The translations under genes were made by a program, and so were the position numbers. The notes beneath the pieces were generated by a model, which made no database searches, was not told where the DNA came from, and was given only the letters and a program-made list of their open reading frames with translations. Of a DNA stretch of 64,000 nt, positions 43,507-52,611 are shown in pieces. Within the stretch, counting starts at the first letter, position 1, and the number at the start of each line of letters is the position of its first letter. The stretch covers positions 1 through 64,000 of the forward strand of contig CAYTOK010000003.1 of NCBI GenBank assembly GCA_964439595.1, written 5' to 3'. This DNA comes from CAIJXB01 sp964439595. GTDB lineage: Bacteria > Chlamydiota > Chlamydiia > Chlamydiales > Rhabdochlamydiaceae.

Positions 43507-44497
43507 AGGCCGTGTTAGTAGAAAGAAAAGAAGTCTCTTGACTTGTATATGCACCATAATGAGCGATGAGTTTTTCAGCCTTTACCTGGGAAATACTGAG
43601 TAGTTTTTCGTAAATTTTCAGTCCTTTTGCTGTACAGCCTTCTTGAAAATATAGCGTTCCTAAATTGGATAACACTTCTTCATTTTCAGGAAGCATCAGA
43701 TGAAGGATTTCATATTCTGCAATTTCTTCCTGAGTGTTCTTTTGCAAGTGGTAAATATTTGCAAGCGTAGTGTGAACCCAAGGATCATCTAATCCATAAT
43801 CTTGAAGTATAGTGATTTCTTCGATAGCTCTTTCAGAAAAGAAGGAGAATTTATTTTCGTTATCTTCGGAAAAAAAAGCCGTAGGAATCCAAGCAAAGGG
43901 AGGGGGGAGATATAACAGACTTAATTCATTATAGGTTTCTGCGAGTGCTGTATGAAGAGAAAGGTCGGTTGGGGTTTTTTTTATAAGATTTGTGATTTCT
44001 TCAATGCTTAACAATAAAAGAAGTTCTTTCATTGCATGGAAATTTTTCCAATGGAGTCGGATTTTTAGTTTAGAGATGATAGGATCTATAGCGGAAAATG
44101 CTGTTTTTGCATTGTAAAAAAGTAATTCTTTTTGAGCCAAGATAGAGGCTGCTTTAGTTGCGGATTCCGCGCGCTCTATAGGTGAATTATATAGAGATCT
44201 TTGTAAGAGTTTAAATTGCTTTTGTAAGGAAAGGAGCTGTACGGTTTTTTTAGTTTGAAAGAAAAATAACAACACAAGATAGGAAAACAGTGTGAGTAGG
44301 AAAACTGCCGGTGCAAAAGCACTGATGATTGACTTATTTAAATGAGGAAGAAATAAGAAAAATAGGAGGAGCTGCAAGAAGAGAAAAGATAAAAAAAGAA
44401 GGTGAAATCGTGCGTAGAATTGTGTACAAGATTTAAATTCTGTGTAAATGTCAAATTGAGGATTGCGTGTTTCTTGAGAGCTTTCTTGGGGGAACAT
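43505..44497 (-). CDS. Membrane protein with cytosolic TPR-like domain
   Basis: A 330-residue protein with two membrane helices (about 28-50 and 60-82) followed by a helical domain. The second half (about 170-320) contains TPR-like pairs: LHTALAETYNELSLLY, PWVHTTLANIYHLQKNTQEEIAEYE and EEVLSNLGTLYFQEGCTAKGLKIYEKLL. A general scaffold role is likely; I know no specific function. It is separated from the glycine-zipper lipoprotein gene upstream by a stem-loop. Confidence 0.65.
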   Translation of the reverse strand: MFPQESSQETRNPQFDIYTEFKSCTQFYARFHLLFLSFLFLQLLLFFLFLPHLNKSIISAFAPAVFLLTLFSYLVLLFFFQTKKTVQLLSLQKQFKLLQRSLYNSPIERAESATKAASILAQKELLFYNAKTAFSAIDPIISKLKIRLHWKNFHAMKELLLLLSIEEITNLIKKTPTDLSLHTALAETYNELSLLYLPPPFAWIPTAFFSEDNENKFSFFSERAIEEITILQDYGLDDPWVHTTLANIYHLQKNTQEEIAEYEILHLMLPENEEVLSNLGTLYFQEGCTAKGLKIYEKLLSISQVKAEKLIAHYGAYTSQETSFLSTNTA

Positions 44498-44527
44498 AAT
44501 TTTCCTTTTTTAGGTCATTCTTTATAG

Positions 44528-44553
44528 GAGCTTCTTAAAAAATTAAGAAGCTC
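44528..44553. terminator. Stem-loop between the glycine-zipper and TPR genes
   Basis: GAGCTTCTTA / TAAGAAGCTC is a perfect 10-bp dyad with a 6-nt A-rich loop, 28 bp below the stop of the gene at 44581. No T run follows on either strand, so termination is uncertain. Confidence 0.45.
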
Positions 44554-44580
44554 TTAGGATTTTGAGTTTTTGAGAGAGTT

Positions 44581-45024
44581 TTATGATCCAGAGTCTATCA
44601 TACTCTGTATTACTTTTTCTGAAACCCCTGCTTGTTTTAATTCAATAATTTGGTCCGCCGTTAGATGGAAGACGCTTTCTGTGTGTTTGATTTGATTGAT
44701 GATCACATCATCACTTAATCCATTTTTTGACATAGCCTCTATATCACTAGTACTTAACTGTTCTTTTGAGTCTATTTTTTGAAGTGTTCTAGGAGAATTT
44801 TGTTCCATAGTTTTTCTGTCTTGTTCATCTAAGGCAGCTCCAACAAGGCCACCTGCTAGAGCTCCAACACCGGCTCCAATAAGAGCTCCAGTTGCATTTC
44901 CTCCAATTAATCCACCAGCTAAAGCTCCAACGCCAGCACCCGCTAAGGCGCCAGTTCCCGTCTTTGTTTCACAGCTACAAAGAATGCAAGCTAAAAATGT
45001 AAAAGTAATTCCTATTGTTTTCAT
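44581..45024 (-). CDS. Glycine-zipper outer-membrane-type lipoprotein
   Basis: A 147-residue lipoprotein: signal sequence with lipobox ILCSC, then a glycine-zipper stretch made of two near repeats (GALAGAGVGALAGGLIGG and GALIGAGVGALAGGLVGA; about 24-60), and a C-terminal helical region (DIEAMSKNGLSDDVIINQIK, QIIELKQAGVSEKVIQSMI) that repeats the same short motif. Glycine zippers pack membrane helices or oligomerise; comparable proteins occur in the bacterial outer membrane. Function beyond that is unknown. Confidence 0.75.
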   Translation of the reverse strand: MKTIGITFTFLACILCSCETKTGTGALAGAGVGALAGGLIGGNATGALIGAGVGALAGGLVGAALDEQDRKTMEQNSPRTLQKIDSKEQLSTSDIEAMSKNGLSDDVIINQIKHTESVFHLTADQIIELKQAGVSEKVIQSMIDSGS

Positions 45025-45089
45025 CCTATTGACAGCGCGGAAATCCTGGCTTTTAGGCCGAAGAATAAGCGCTGCTCCCTATTAAGTTT

Positions 45090-45794
45090 TTAAGTAGTTA
45101 TAGCGCTTTCTTCTCTAAAGCGGTATCCAACACCCCTTACAGTTTCTATTCCGTCAAAACTTGGGCCTAGTTTTTTACGTAAGGAAGCTATATGAACATC
45201 GATATTGCGGTCTACGATAAAAGCATCATCATTATGAATATCATCAAGAAGCTGGTTGCGTGTTAAGACTTTTCCTTTATTGGCAAGAAGTCTTTTTAAG
45301 ATGCCAAATTCAGAAAGTGTAACAGGGATGATTTTATTGCCTTTTTTTAGAAGGTATCTATCCACTTCTAAAACAAAGTCTCCAAATGATATAACCTCTA
45401 AATTTTTTTCAGATTCTTTAGATCTTCGAAGAAGAGCTTTAATTTTTGAAAAGAGAATTTTAGGAGAAAATGGTTTAGCAATGTAGTCGTCAGCTCCGAG
45501 TTCTAATCCTAAAATTACGTCAATTTCTTCCGCTTTTGCGGTTAATATTATAATGGGAATGTTCTTAAGATCGGCATTGTTTTTCATTTTCCTGCAAACA
45601 TCAAATCCATTTTGTCCTGGCAACATAATGTCTAGAAGTACTAGGTCAGGTTTTTCTCGTTCGATGGCTCTATATCCATTAATGCCATCAACTTCCACGT
45701 GAAGTTTATATCCCGAGAGTTCGGCTTGTAATTTGAGGAGGGCTGCTATATCTTCTTCATCTTCGATTAAAATAATTCTTTTCTTTTGAGTCAT
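45090..45794 (-). CDS. OmpR/PhoB-family response regulator
   Basis: A 234-residue two-component regulator. The receiver domain has the acidic pair EDEED at the N-terminus, the phospho-acceptor Asp55 in LVLLDIMLPG, Thr85 in ILTAK and Lys107 in ADDYIAKPF, so it should be phosphorylatable. The winged-helix output domain follows (LSEFGILKRLLANKGKVLTR, VDVHIASLRKKLG, ETVRGVGYRF). No histidine kinase adjoins it, so it is an orphan here. Note that this is unlike chlamydial ChxR, which lacks the acceptor Asp; here the site is intact. It may activate genes as a phosphate-type dimer. Confidence 0.92.
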   Translation of the reverse strand: MTQKKRIILIEDEEDIAALLKLQAELSGYKLHVEVDGINGYRAIEREKPDLVLLDIMLPGQNGFDVCRKMKNNADLKNIPIIILTAKAEEIDVILGLELGADDYIAKPFSPKILFSKIKALLRRSKESEKNLEVISFGDFVLEVDRYLLKKGNKIIPVTLSEFGILKRLLANKGKVLTRNQLLDDIHNDDAFIVDRNIDVHIASLRKKLGPSFDGIETVRGVGYRFREESAITT

Positions 45795-45869
45795 CCTAGA
45801 TTCCTGTTGTTAACGTATGGTTCCATTCAAGCAGTTCTTATATTTTTTTTCTATTTTTTTTCGAGACGA

Positions 45870-46703
45870 TTAACAAATAATCCTCTTATTACTATAGTCG
45901 GCGGCAGTTTTGGTGGAGAAAATGGGGTGAATAGGGTGTTTTAAGAATTTCTCTCCCATTAAGCTGAATTTTTCCAAGGGTCCGGAAACATAAAATAGGT
46001 ATTTGGGGGGTGACTCGCAGTCGTTTAAGAGATTATTTTTGTTTAGTATGCTTTGAGCTTCTTCAGCGCACGCAATTGCGGGGTCTAGTAAAGTAGAGGA
46101 GGATCCTAATGTATTTTGTATGTATTTTTGCAAAAGAGGATAGTGAGTGCAAGCTAAAAGTGCCATGTCAACTGGTTTTATAGGGCTTAAACACTCTTGA
46201 ATTATTGTTTTAGCGATAGGGTGGTCTGCGTAGCCATCTTCCACAAGGGGAACAAAGAGGGGACAAGGTAGTGCTATTAGGCTTGCCTTGGGTATAGCTG
46301 ATAAAATAGCACTTTGATAAATACCGGAGTCTATTGTTCTTTTTGTTCCTAGAATTGCTATTTTTGGCATGGTTTTATATTTAGCTTTTTTTTGAAGAAG
46401 GGAAATGCTTGGATCAACCATTCCGAGAATGGGAATGGCAGAGAGTTTTTGCAGGTCTTGGTACATTGTTGTGGATACTGTATGGCAAGCTATAATTAGT
46501 AATTTGATTCCAAGGTTTTCTAAAAAGCGGATATTTTCTAAACAATACTTCAAGATTGTTTCTTGGTTTTTATTTCCATAAGGGACATTCATAGTATCCC
46601 CAAAGTAAATGATATTTTCTTTGGGAAGCAAAGATTTAACAGCTTTCATTACTGTAAGTCCTCCGAATCCGGAGTCGAAAATGCCGATGCTAGACTCTTT
46701 CAT
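45870..46703 (-). CDS. murI: Glutamate racemase MurI
   Basis: A 277-residue cofactor-independent racemase making D-glutamate for peptidoglycan. The two catalytic cysteines are Cys73 in IIACHTVSTT (usually AC-N-T-A-S; His replaces Asn) and Cys185 in LLACTHYPLL; the acidic pair lies at Asp10-Ser11 in GIFDSGFGGLTVM. The phosphate-loop PYGNK is present. I recall Chlamydia lacking murI and using another enzyme for D-glutamate, so its presence supports a chlamydia-related lineage. The gene overlaps the LysM lipoprotein gene by 4 bp, and so probably shares its transcript. Confidence 0.92.
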   Translation of the reverse strand: MKESSIGIFDSGFGGLTVMKAVKSLLPKENIIYFGDTMNVPYGNKNQETILKYCLENIRFLENLGIKLLIIACHTVSTTMYQDLQKLSAIPILGMVDPSISLLQKKAKYKTMPKIAILGTKRTIDSGIYQSAILSAIPKASLIALPCPLFVPLVEDGYADHPIAKTIIQECLSPIKPVDMALLACTHYPLLQKYIQNTLGSSSTLLDPAIACAEEAQSILNKNNLLNDCESPPKYLFYVSGPLEKFSLMGEKFLKHPIHPIFSTKTAADYSNKRIIC

Positions 46704-47299
46704 GAGCCAGCCGCTGGGATTTTTAGCTCTTGTCCTATTATAATTTTATTATGAGATAGATTATTTGCTTCTTTAAGTGATGTTACGGATATTTTATAAA
46801 GCCTTGCAATCTTTTCTAAAGAATCCCCTGCTTTTACTTTATATAAAGTAAGGGAATCCTCCGGGTATAGGGAGTTTGCCAGAGAATTTAAGCTCGATTT
46901 AAGTTGAGAGATTTCTAAAAGTAATTTTTTTTGTTCTTTTAATGAGTTTTCTATTTCTTCTATTTTAACTCCATGTAGAGCAATTTTATTTTGTCTATCT
47001 TCTAAGGATTCTACTCGTCTTTCTAAATGTATTACTTTGTCATCCCCTTTAGTGTTTTTGCTTTGAGAGGGTGTTATTTTAGTTTTTATAGTAGATTCTT
47101 GTTGTTTGACTTCTTCATCAAGGATTTGAAGTTCTATTTGGAGGTTGTTTAAAGCATGTCTTAGGTCTGCGACCTCTTGTAAAACTTCTCTTAAAGCAAG
47201 GGAAGTTTCATGTTTATCTTGTTGCAGTGTAGTTATATGCGGGGTGCATCCGATAAAGGGACCGGTAGCTATTAGAAAAAAAATAGGTAATATTTTCAT
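46700..47299 (-). CDS. LysM lipoprotein (NlpD-like, no peptidase domain)
   Basis: A 199-residue protein: lipoprotein signal with a lipobox (PFIGC), a long coiled coil (about 25-145) and a C-terminal LysM domain (about 148-195, LYKVKAGDSLEKIARLYKIS...NKIIIGQELKIP) that binds peptidoglycan. Chlamydiae carry an NlpD-like gene at this place, after pal. There is no M23 peptidase-like domain, so it cannot be an amidase activator of the classical form; it probably anchors or organises envelope proteins. It overlaps murI downstream. Confidence 0.8.
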   Translation of the reverse strand: MKILPIFFLIATGPFIGCTPHITTLQQDKHETSLALREVLQEVADLRHALNNLQIELQILDEEVKQQESTIKTKITPSQSKNTKGDDKVIHLERRVESLEDRQNKIALHGVKIEEIENSLKEQKKLLLEISQLKSSLNSLANSLYPEDSLTLYKVKAGDSLEKIARLYKISVTSLKEANNLSHNKIIIGQELKIPAAGS

Positions 47300-47310
47300 A
47301 GGTCAAAAAA

Positions 47311-47348
47311 AGGTAAAAAGCCGAAGGTTTTTCTCAAAGCCTTCGGCT
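47311..47348 (-). terminator. Rho-independent terminator after pal
   Basis: On the minus strand AGCCGAAGG / CCTTCGGCT (9 bp) around a 12-nt loop is followed by CTTTTTACCTTTTTTTG. It separates the tol-pal genes from the LysM-murI pair. Confidence 0.85.
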
Positions 47349-47353
47349 AACAA

Positions 47354-48040
47354 TTATTTAGAGTATATTTTAAATTGAGCTCTTCTATTTTGAGCCCATG
47401 CTTCAGGTGTATTTTTAGGATTTAGCAGCTTTTCTTTTCCATAACTGATAGTGTAGATTTGCTCGGGACTTACTCCTTGTTGGATTAAAATACTTCTGAC
47501 AGCATTAGCCCTTCTAGACCCAAGCGCTAAATTATATGCTTCAGGCCCTCTTTGATCGCAGTTCCCTTCTATAAAAATATATGTTTTAGAGTGCTGTTTA
47601 AGGTAGTTGCTCATTTCATCAATAGCAGCAAGTTCTTGTTTATTTTTGACAACGTATTCGTCTGTATTAAAGTGAATGGGTTGGAAAATGGACGCAAGGC
47701 TGCCATAAGGAGTTTGAAATCCGGAAATTCCTGGTATAGAACTGTTGTCTTCTCCAGGAGATTCTTTAGGTTGCATGAAAACAGCTTCAGAAAATTGTAA
47801 TTTAAGATCGTCGTCTTGAAGCGGGACAAAGTCGTCATCTCCTGAGGAGAATATTTTAGAATCAGACATAGCAATTTCGCTGTCAGAAGAAGATCCCCAA
47901 AGGACACGTTCTTTGGCACGCTTATAGTTTCCCATGCTAGTAGAATCATCCCACACAGCTCCGGAGTCTTTCTTACAACCGCCTAGAATAAGTAGGCTAA
48001 TGCAGGATATAGTTAAAGTGAAAAGTAACGATTTTTTCAT
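47354..48040 (-). CDS. pal: Peptidoglycan-associated lipoprotein Pal
   Basis: A 228-residue lipoprotein of the Tol-Pal complex, which links outer membrane to peptidoglycan and pulls in the membrane at division. Signal peptide with lipobox (LLILGGC), a polar linker, and a C-terminal OmpA-like domain: QPIHFNTDEYVVKN, YIFIEGNCDQRGPEAYNLALGSRRANAV, and ISYGKEKLLNPKNTPEAWAQNRRAQF, the last two holding the peptidoglycan-binding Asp/Arg. The gene ends with a strong terminator. ATG 48040 is preferred over the upstream in-frame ATG. Confidence 0.95.
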   Translation of the reverse strand: MKKSLLFTLTISCISLLILGGCKKDSGAVWDDSTSMGNYKRAKERVLWGSSSDSEIAMSDSKIFSSGDDDFVPLQDDDLKLQFSEAVFMQPKESPGEDNSSIPGISGFQTPYGSLASIFQPIHFNTDEYVVKNKQELAAIDEMSNYLKQHSKTYIFIEGNCDQRGPEAYNLALGSRRANAVRSILIQQGVSPEQIYTISYGKEKLLNPKNTPEAWAQNRRAQFKIYSK

Positions 48041-48069
48041 AATTTTTTCTCTCATTTATTTGATAAGTT

Positions 48070-49440
48070 TTAACGTAAACCCCAGGTTGGGTAATGGTTT
48101 TTCCCGGAGCCTTTAGTAATTTTTATAGCATCTGGTTGATTTAAATTTACAACATATAAATCAGAATAAGATCCATCTGTAGAATTAAATACAATGTGAA
48201 GGTTGTTAGGAGCAAAACAGGGATTTTCCTTGTCACCTGGTCCAAAGGTAAGTTGTTTTTCTTCCGCTGTAGTGAAATCGTAAATCCAAATCTGACGCAC
48301 TCCTTCTGTTTTAGCGCTATAAGCTAATTTTGTCCCATCAGAAGACCAGTTTGGACAAGAGTTTTCTCTGTTTTTTTTGGTTAAGAGATGCGCAACTTGT
48401 CTTTTATCTTCTGCTTTAGAAGAAATCCAATAAATTCTGGGAGATCCATCTTTGTCAGAAACAAAGGCTATTTTAGATCCATCAGGGGAAAAGGTTGGAG
48501 AGGCTTGTGTAGATCTTGGATAAGAAAATAGTTGATGGGGCGTTCCTGTTTGTCCTGTTTCTGGTTTTAGCGATTGCACAAAGAGATCGGTGCGTCCGCT
48601 AGCATCACAGATAAAGGCTAGTTTATCTCTGTTTTTAGAGATAGCGGGAAGTATTTGATTCCCGCGGATATCAACTACTTTTTTCCCTTTTCCATCTTCT
48701 TTGGAAGCGATAAAGATTTTGGGTTGACCTGTTTTATAAGAAACATATAAAAAAAGATCTTTATGAAATTCTTCATTTTTAGGAATAGTGACGGGAGTTA
48801 CACAATAGCTATTTTCTTTTGTGAGTATTTTTTTATTTTCTCCATCAGAATCACATTCTGCAATTTCAGAAATCCAATTTCCTTCAGAGGATTTATTTTG
48901 AAAAGCATATAAAATTTTAGCGCTAGCTATCCCTTTGGAATTAAATAGTGTTTCATGGATGGCATCGCTTAGTTTATGAAGTTTTTGCCTGTCTTCCGCA
49001 AGAGATCCTGTCAGCGTAATATCTGAAAATGTTTTTGCTGTTTTTTTTTGCAGGTTATACGCTTTACATTGGAGGTTTTTCCCTTTTATAGCAAAAGATA
49101 TAGCATAGGGGGATCCAATAGCCTGAACTTCCAAGCCTTCTTGAGAGATGTTTTTTAATAAATTTTCTTTGGCAATACTTTTACTTAAGGTTTTGGTTTT
49201 GCCATTATGCGCAAAATCATATTCTATAATTTTTTCTAGTTCCTTTAGGTAATTAGCGGAAAAATTAGAGGTCGGCTCTACAAAGTAAAAGGAAGATAGA
49301 TATATGGGGGTGAGAGAGGTTTCTGTTAGGAGTTGTACTCGAATTTCTTGTGGTGAATTAGGGGCAGCGGCTTGTGCAAGGGGGAGTGTTAAAGGCTGTA
49401 TTAAGAGAGAGGCTATGATAAGGATGTTTTTATATTTCAT
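48070..49440 (-). CDS. tolB: Tol-Pal system periplasmic protein TolB
   Basis: A 456-residue protein: signal peptide (MKYKNILIIASLLIQPLTLPLAQAAA), an N-terminal mixed domain (about 27-170) and a six-bladed propeller of TolB repeats such as FSPDGSKIAFVSDKDGSPRIYWI, WSSDGTKLAYSAK and FAPNNLHIVFNS. The propeller binds Pal; the N-terminus contacts the TonB/TolA-type protein. The frame is open to 49473, overlapping the previous gene, but ATG 49440 puts the signal peptide at the N-terminus. Gene order matches other Chlamydiae. Confidence 0.92.
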   Translation of the reverse strand: MKYKNILIIASLLIQPLTLPLAQAAAPNSPQEIRVQLLTETSLTPIYLSSFYFVEPTSNFSANYLKELEKIIEYDFAHNGKTKTLSKSIAKENLLKNISQEGLEVQAIGSPYAISFAIKGKNLQCKAYNLQKKTAKTFSDITLTGSLAEDRQKLHKLSDAIHETLFNSKGIASAKILYAFQNKSSEGNWISEIAECDSDGENKKILTKENSYCVTPVTIPKNEEFHKDLFLYVSYKTGQPKIFIASKEDGKGKKVVDIRGNQILPAISKNRDKLAFICDASGRTDLFVQSLKPETGQTGTPHQLFSYPRSTQASPTFSPDGSKIAFVSDKDGSPRIYWISSKAEDKRQVAHLLTKKNRENSCPNWSSDGTKLAYSAKTEGVRQIWIYDFTTAEEKQLTFGPGDKENPCFAPNNLHIVFNSTDGSYSDLYVVNLNQPDAIKITKGSGKNHYPTWGLR

Positions 49441-49462
49441 GGTATTATATCTATAAAAATAG

Positions 49463-50224
49463 TTAAAGTTCATTGCAAAACGTTAAGATAAATGTTTGCT
49501 TTTGTAGGGCGCGTTTTTCTTTAGGAAAGGAGGGGAACTGGAGACTCATAAGGGTTTCTTCTAGCCTTTTTTTATTTGTTTCACTTTCCGCAGATAGTAC
49601 TGTCATTTTTTCTACTTTCCCATTAGAAAACAAGGTTAATTGAATTTTTACTTCTCCAATATCCGGTAATTGCAAGTTGTTTTGGAGGCAGTAAATCAAA
49701 GAAGAGGGATAATCATCAGGGAGTGGTGCCTCTTCTGTCGTTTCCAAGATCTTAGACTGTGGGCTATTTACTATTCTAGCATTTTCTGCTTCTATTTTAG
49801 CAATGGTTTCTTTGATGTCTTTTAAAGATTTATGAATTTCCTTATTTCTTGTCTTATTGATTTCTATTTGAGTGGGTTGCTTTTTTACAGGTTTTATTTC
49901 TGTTTTTTTTTCTTGAACTAATTTTGGCTTGGTAACCGGTTGTATTTTTTTAGGTGTGGTTTTTATTTCTGATTTTTTAGGTGTAGGGGGAGGCTCTTGT
50001 TTTTTTACCGGTGCTGACAAAGGGGGCGGTGTTTTTTTTACAGTAGGAGGTTGATTCATTTGAGTCGGCTGAGATATTTGCCTTGTTTTTACAACGAGCT
50101 TTTGTTTTTTTGTAACCGGCTTATCTTTTGTAGAAGAGGTCACAACGATAAGCCCAATAACGTGAATTATGATAACTGCAATGCTTACATTTTTCACTAT
50201 ACGATTTTTTATCGAAAAAATCAT
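49463..50224 (-). CDS. TonB/TolA-like energy transducer
   Basis: A 253-residue protein with one N-terminal membrane helix (about 10-30), a proline/lysine-rich periplasmic spacer (about 35-125, full of KPPP-like and KK runs), a coiled segment and a small C-terminal domain (about 175-250) with VKIQLTLFSNGKVEKM, typical of TonB C-terminal/TolA-III type domains. It would be driven by the ExbB/ExbD-type pair just upstream and act on TolB-Pal. It overlaps the exbD-type gene stop by 4 bp. Chlamydial genomes carry a variable protein at this site. Confidence 0.8.
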   Translation of the reverse strand: MIFSIKNRIVKNVSIAVIIIHVIGLIVVTSSTKDKPVTKKQKLVVKTRQISQPTQMNQPPTVKKTPPPLSAPVKKQEPPPTPKKSEIKTTPKKIQPVTKPKLVQEKKTEIKPVKKQPTQIEINKTRNKEIHKSLKDIKETIAKIEAENARIVNSPQSKILETTEEAPLPDDYPSSLIYCLQNNLQLPDIGEVKIQLTLFSNGKVEKMTVLSAESETNKKRLEETLMSLQFPSFPKEKRALQKQTFILTFCNEL

Positions 50225-50649
50225 GAAGAACCGGGCTGTAAAATGACGTCGAGTTCTTGGAATCCAGCAATTTCTACTGTGTTTTTTATTGTCTGATAGG
50301 TTCCAAATTGCGCTTTTTTATCATGGAATAGTTGCGGTATTTTATTTGGATATTTTTGTTTTTCCTGGATGAGGACGGCTAAAAGATCTTCCGGAGAAAC
50401 TTTCTTTTTTTGAATCCAAATGGAGTTGTCTTCTTTTACTTGAATCGTAATGGGAGAAGATTCCGGAGTTGTGGTTTCTTTTTTTGTTACCGAGGGAGCT
50501 AGTTGAATTTTATCTATTTCTAGCATGGGAGCAATCAGAATAAAAATAATTAGCACAACAAAGACTACGTCTATAAGGGGAGTGAGGTTAAGCAATGACT
50601 CCTCTTCATCTGATTGCCATCTTGTAGAAATTGAGTGTCGTTTTTTCAT
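50221..50649 (-). CDS. tolR: Biopolymer transport protein TolR/ExbD
   Basis: A 142-residue single-span inner-membrane protein. LTPLIDVVFVVLIIFILIAPML (about 23-43) contains the proton-conducting Asp27 and the conserved Thr/Pro-Leu-x-Asp pattern; the rest is the periplasmic domain (IQVKEDNSIWIQKKKV). Works as a proton-driven stator with TolQ. It follows the tolQ gene by 9 bp and overlaps the TonB/TolA-like gene, so the block is one operon. Confidence 0.93.
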   Translation of the reverse strand: MKKRHSISTRWQSDEEESLLNLTPLIDVVFVVLIIFILIAPMLEIDKIQLAPSVTKKETTTPESSPITIQVKEDNSIWIQKKKVSPEDLLAVLIQEKQKYPNKIPQLFHDKKAQFGTYQTIKNTVEIAGFQELDVILQPGSS

Positions 50650-50658
50650 AGGAGGTCC

Positions 50659-51417
50659 TTAAGTCAAATCAACTTTTCTATATTGTAGATCTAAGGTCGA
50701 AAGGAGTGTATAGAGAAAATCTTCCATATCAGAGGAAAAAAATTTTAGGTTTGTCTTTAGGTAGTTATAGGATATGAGCGCCGGTATGGCTATGATAAGT
50801 CCTAGCACGGTGGTGGCAAGGGCTGTAGAGAGCCCTCCTAAAATAACGGTATTAGATCCGCCAGCGCCACCTGTATGGAGTTCTGCAAACGTGACTAAGA
50901 TTCCCCAAACGGTTCCTAAAAGTCCTAAAAAAGGCGCGAGAGTCACGATTGTAGGAAGTATAAAAAGATGTTTTTCTAGGATCTTGTACTGAGTGGAAAT
51001 GGTTGTGGACACATGTTGTTCAAGAAGATCAATGTCACTTGCAGTAAGGTAGACGCTTTCTTTTCCAAGTCCTTGCTGCTCTAAAAAATAGAGTTTCTTA
51101 TTTAGGGTTTCGAGGGTTTTTTCTTTTAGGATGAAGTAAATTTCCTCAAATGGCTGGGGGACTTGTTTCGATATTTTATAGGGAATATCAGACTTTTCTA
51201 AGTGGAGAATGCGATCTTTATATCTTTTTATGAGTTTTAAGAAATCCATAGAACATGCTTTAGCTTTTTTTGCTTGCCATATTTTATAGCAAAGAACAAT
51301 CCAGCAAAGGATTGATAGAAAAAATAAGGCGCCCATGATTATTTTCCCAAAGAAATCAGATTGAGAATATGCTCCTGAAAAGGCATTTAACGAGGCTAAA
51401 AAACAAGGAATAGACAT
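50659..51417 (-). CDS. tolQ: Biopolymer transport protein TolQ/ExbB
   Basis: About 252 residues with three membrane helices: one near the N-terminus (IIMGALFFLSILCWIVLCYKIW) and two towards the C-terminus (HLFILPTIVTLAPFLGLLGTVWGIL, VTLG/TALATTVLGLIIAIPALISY). The Thr- and Pro-rich lining helices are typical of the proton channel. MotA/TolQ/ExbB domain fits. The frame is open from a TTG at 51483; ATG 51417 places the first helix as in relatives. First gene of the tol operon. Confidence 0.9.
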   Translation of the reverse strand: MSIPCFLASLNAFSGAYSQSDFFGKIIMGALFFLSILCWIVLCYKIWQAKKAKACSMDFLKLIKRYKDRILHLEKSDIPYKISKQVPQPFEEIYFILKEKTLETLNKKLYFLEQQGLGKESVYLTASDIDLLEQHVSTTISTQYKILEKHLFILPTIVTLAPFLGLLGTVWGILVTFAELHTGGAGGSNTVILGGLSTALATTVLGLIIAIPALISYNYLKTNLKFFSSDMEDFLYTLLSTLDLQYRKVDLT

Positions 51418-51543
51418 AAGTTGATAACTCAAAAGTTGAAAAGGTTTCTCTATATAAATATAGGGATATGGGTTATTTGTCAAGTTGAACTAAAAAACAA
51501 TGTAGCGGGAAAGTAATTAGTAAAATGATTTTGTGAAGTATTT

Positions 51544-52611
51544 TTATTTATTAAAAGATATGACGGGATGAAGGGCTTTTTGGTATACGTCTATTGCCCG
51601 CTTATCTGGGCTTTCTGTAAGAGGAATTGGGCCGCAGAATTGTGCTGTGTTTTTATGCGTTTTTACTAATAGATGATCGATAGCGTAAATTTCTGGTTTT
51701 TTAGCGTCTATGTGTGCGTGGTAATCGGATAGGTTTTTTAGGAGTCCTAGTCCAGTTCTGTCTAGCAGCTGATGAGACATATTGTAATCTCCTGCAGCTA
51801 CTAACGTGCTTTTTTCTGCAAGTAGTTCTTGCAATCCTGTAAAGAGCTCGTTACCTCTTTCTATTTTATAACAGTCATTTTGTCCTGCGCTAGAAATATG
51901 AAGATTAACAATGGTAATTTCTTCTTCTTGCCCAGACGGCGTTGTTTTTATAAGTTTGACGCAGGGAGCTGGGCGCCATCTGTCTTGCGCAAAGTGCTGT
52001 ACACCTTCTGGGGTTTCTGGTGTTTTTGTTTCAATTGGGATGTAAGTCCTATTCCAGAGAATTTTGGAGAAAGCGCTCGTTACACGTAGAGAATTAGAGG
52101 TTTTTACGAGGGTTACCGCATGGTTATCCATACCACCATCTGTCATGAATAATTGCACTTTACTGGAAAGAAAAGCTTTTTGTAAAAATTGGAACATTTT
52201 AGTAGAGCATTCTTGAATGCAAAGAACATCTAGGGAATTGGTTGCCATTAGTAAAACTTTAATGGTGTGGTAGCACTCTTCTTCTCTTTGAGATAAATTA
52301 GAATAGAGATCAGACCTCTTTTTTTCTTGCCTTGCCAAATATCCGGTTTGCCAAGGGAGTCTTGTCATATGAGATATATAAGCGCCGTTTAAAATATTCC
52401 AAGAGCCGACTCGCACCATTCCTAAAATATTTCCAGATACGGGAAGATGGTCAGAGCAATATTGCCAGTTAGAGGCCGCTCTAGCATCTTGTAAAGGAGT
52501 CATCGGGATGGATTTTAGCCGTGCGTGGTAAGATTGGAGATGTGAATTGGTAAAATGCCTTCCTATTTGAAATGAGCTGCAATTGATTGTTTTAATTCTA
52601 TTTAATATCAT
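51544..52611 (-). CDS. Endonuclease/exonuclease/phosphatase (EEP) family protein
   Basis: A 355-residue protein with the EEP fold hallmarks in order: MVRVGSWNILNG (metal-site Asn), VLCIQEC (Glu), NHAVTLVK, ITIVNLHISSAG, STLVAAGDYNMSH (Asp-x-Asn) and the terminal Asp-His in IYAIDHLLV. The fold covers AP endonucleases, sphingomyelinases and inositol-phosphate phosphatases; the substrate is not clear. No signal peptide. The gene lies alone in a 670-bp gap with relics on one side, and may be a host-directed phosphoesterase; that is inference. Confidence 0.75.
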   Translation of the reverse strand: MILNRIKTINCSSFQIGRHFTNSHLQSYHARLKSIPMTPLQDARAASNWQYCSDHLPVSGNILGMVRVGSWNILNGAYISHMTRLPWQTGYLARQEKKRSDLYSNLSQREEECYHTIKVLLMATNSLDVLCIQECSTKMFQFLQKAFLSSKVQLFMTDGGMDNHAVTLVKTSNSLRVTSAFSKILWNRTYIPIETKTPETPEGVQHFAQDRWRPAPCVKLIKTTPSGQEEEITIVNLHISSAGQNDCYKIERGNELFTGLQELLAEKSTLVAAGDYNMSHQLLDRTGLGLLKNLSDYHAHIDAKKPEIYAIDHLLVKTHKNTAQFCGPIPLTESPDKRAIDVYQKALHPVISFNK

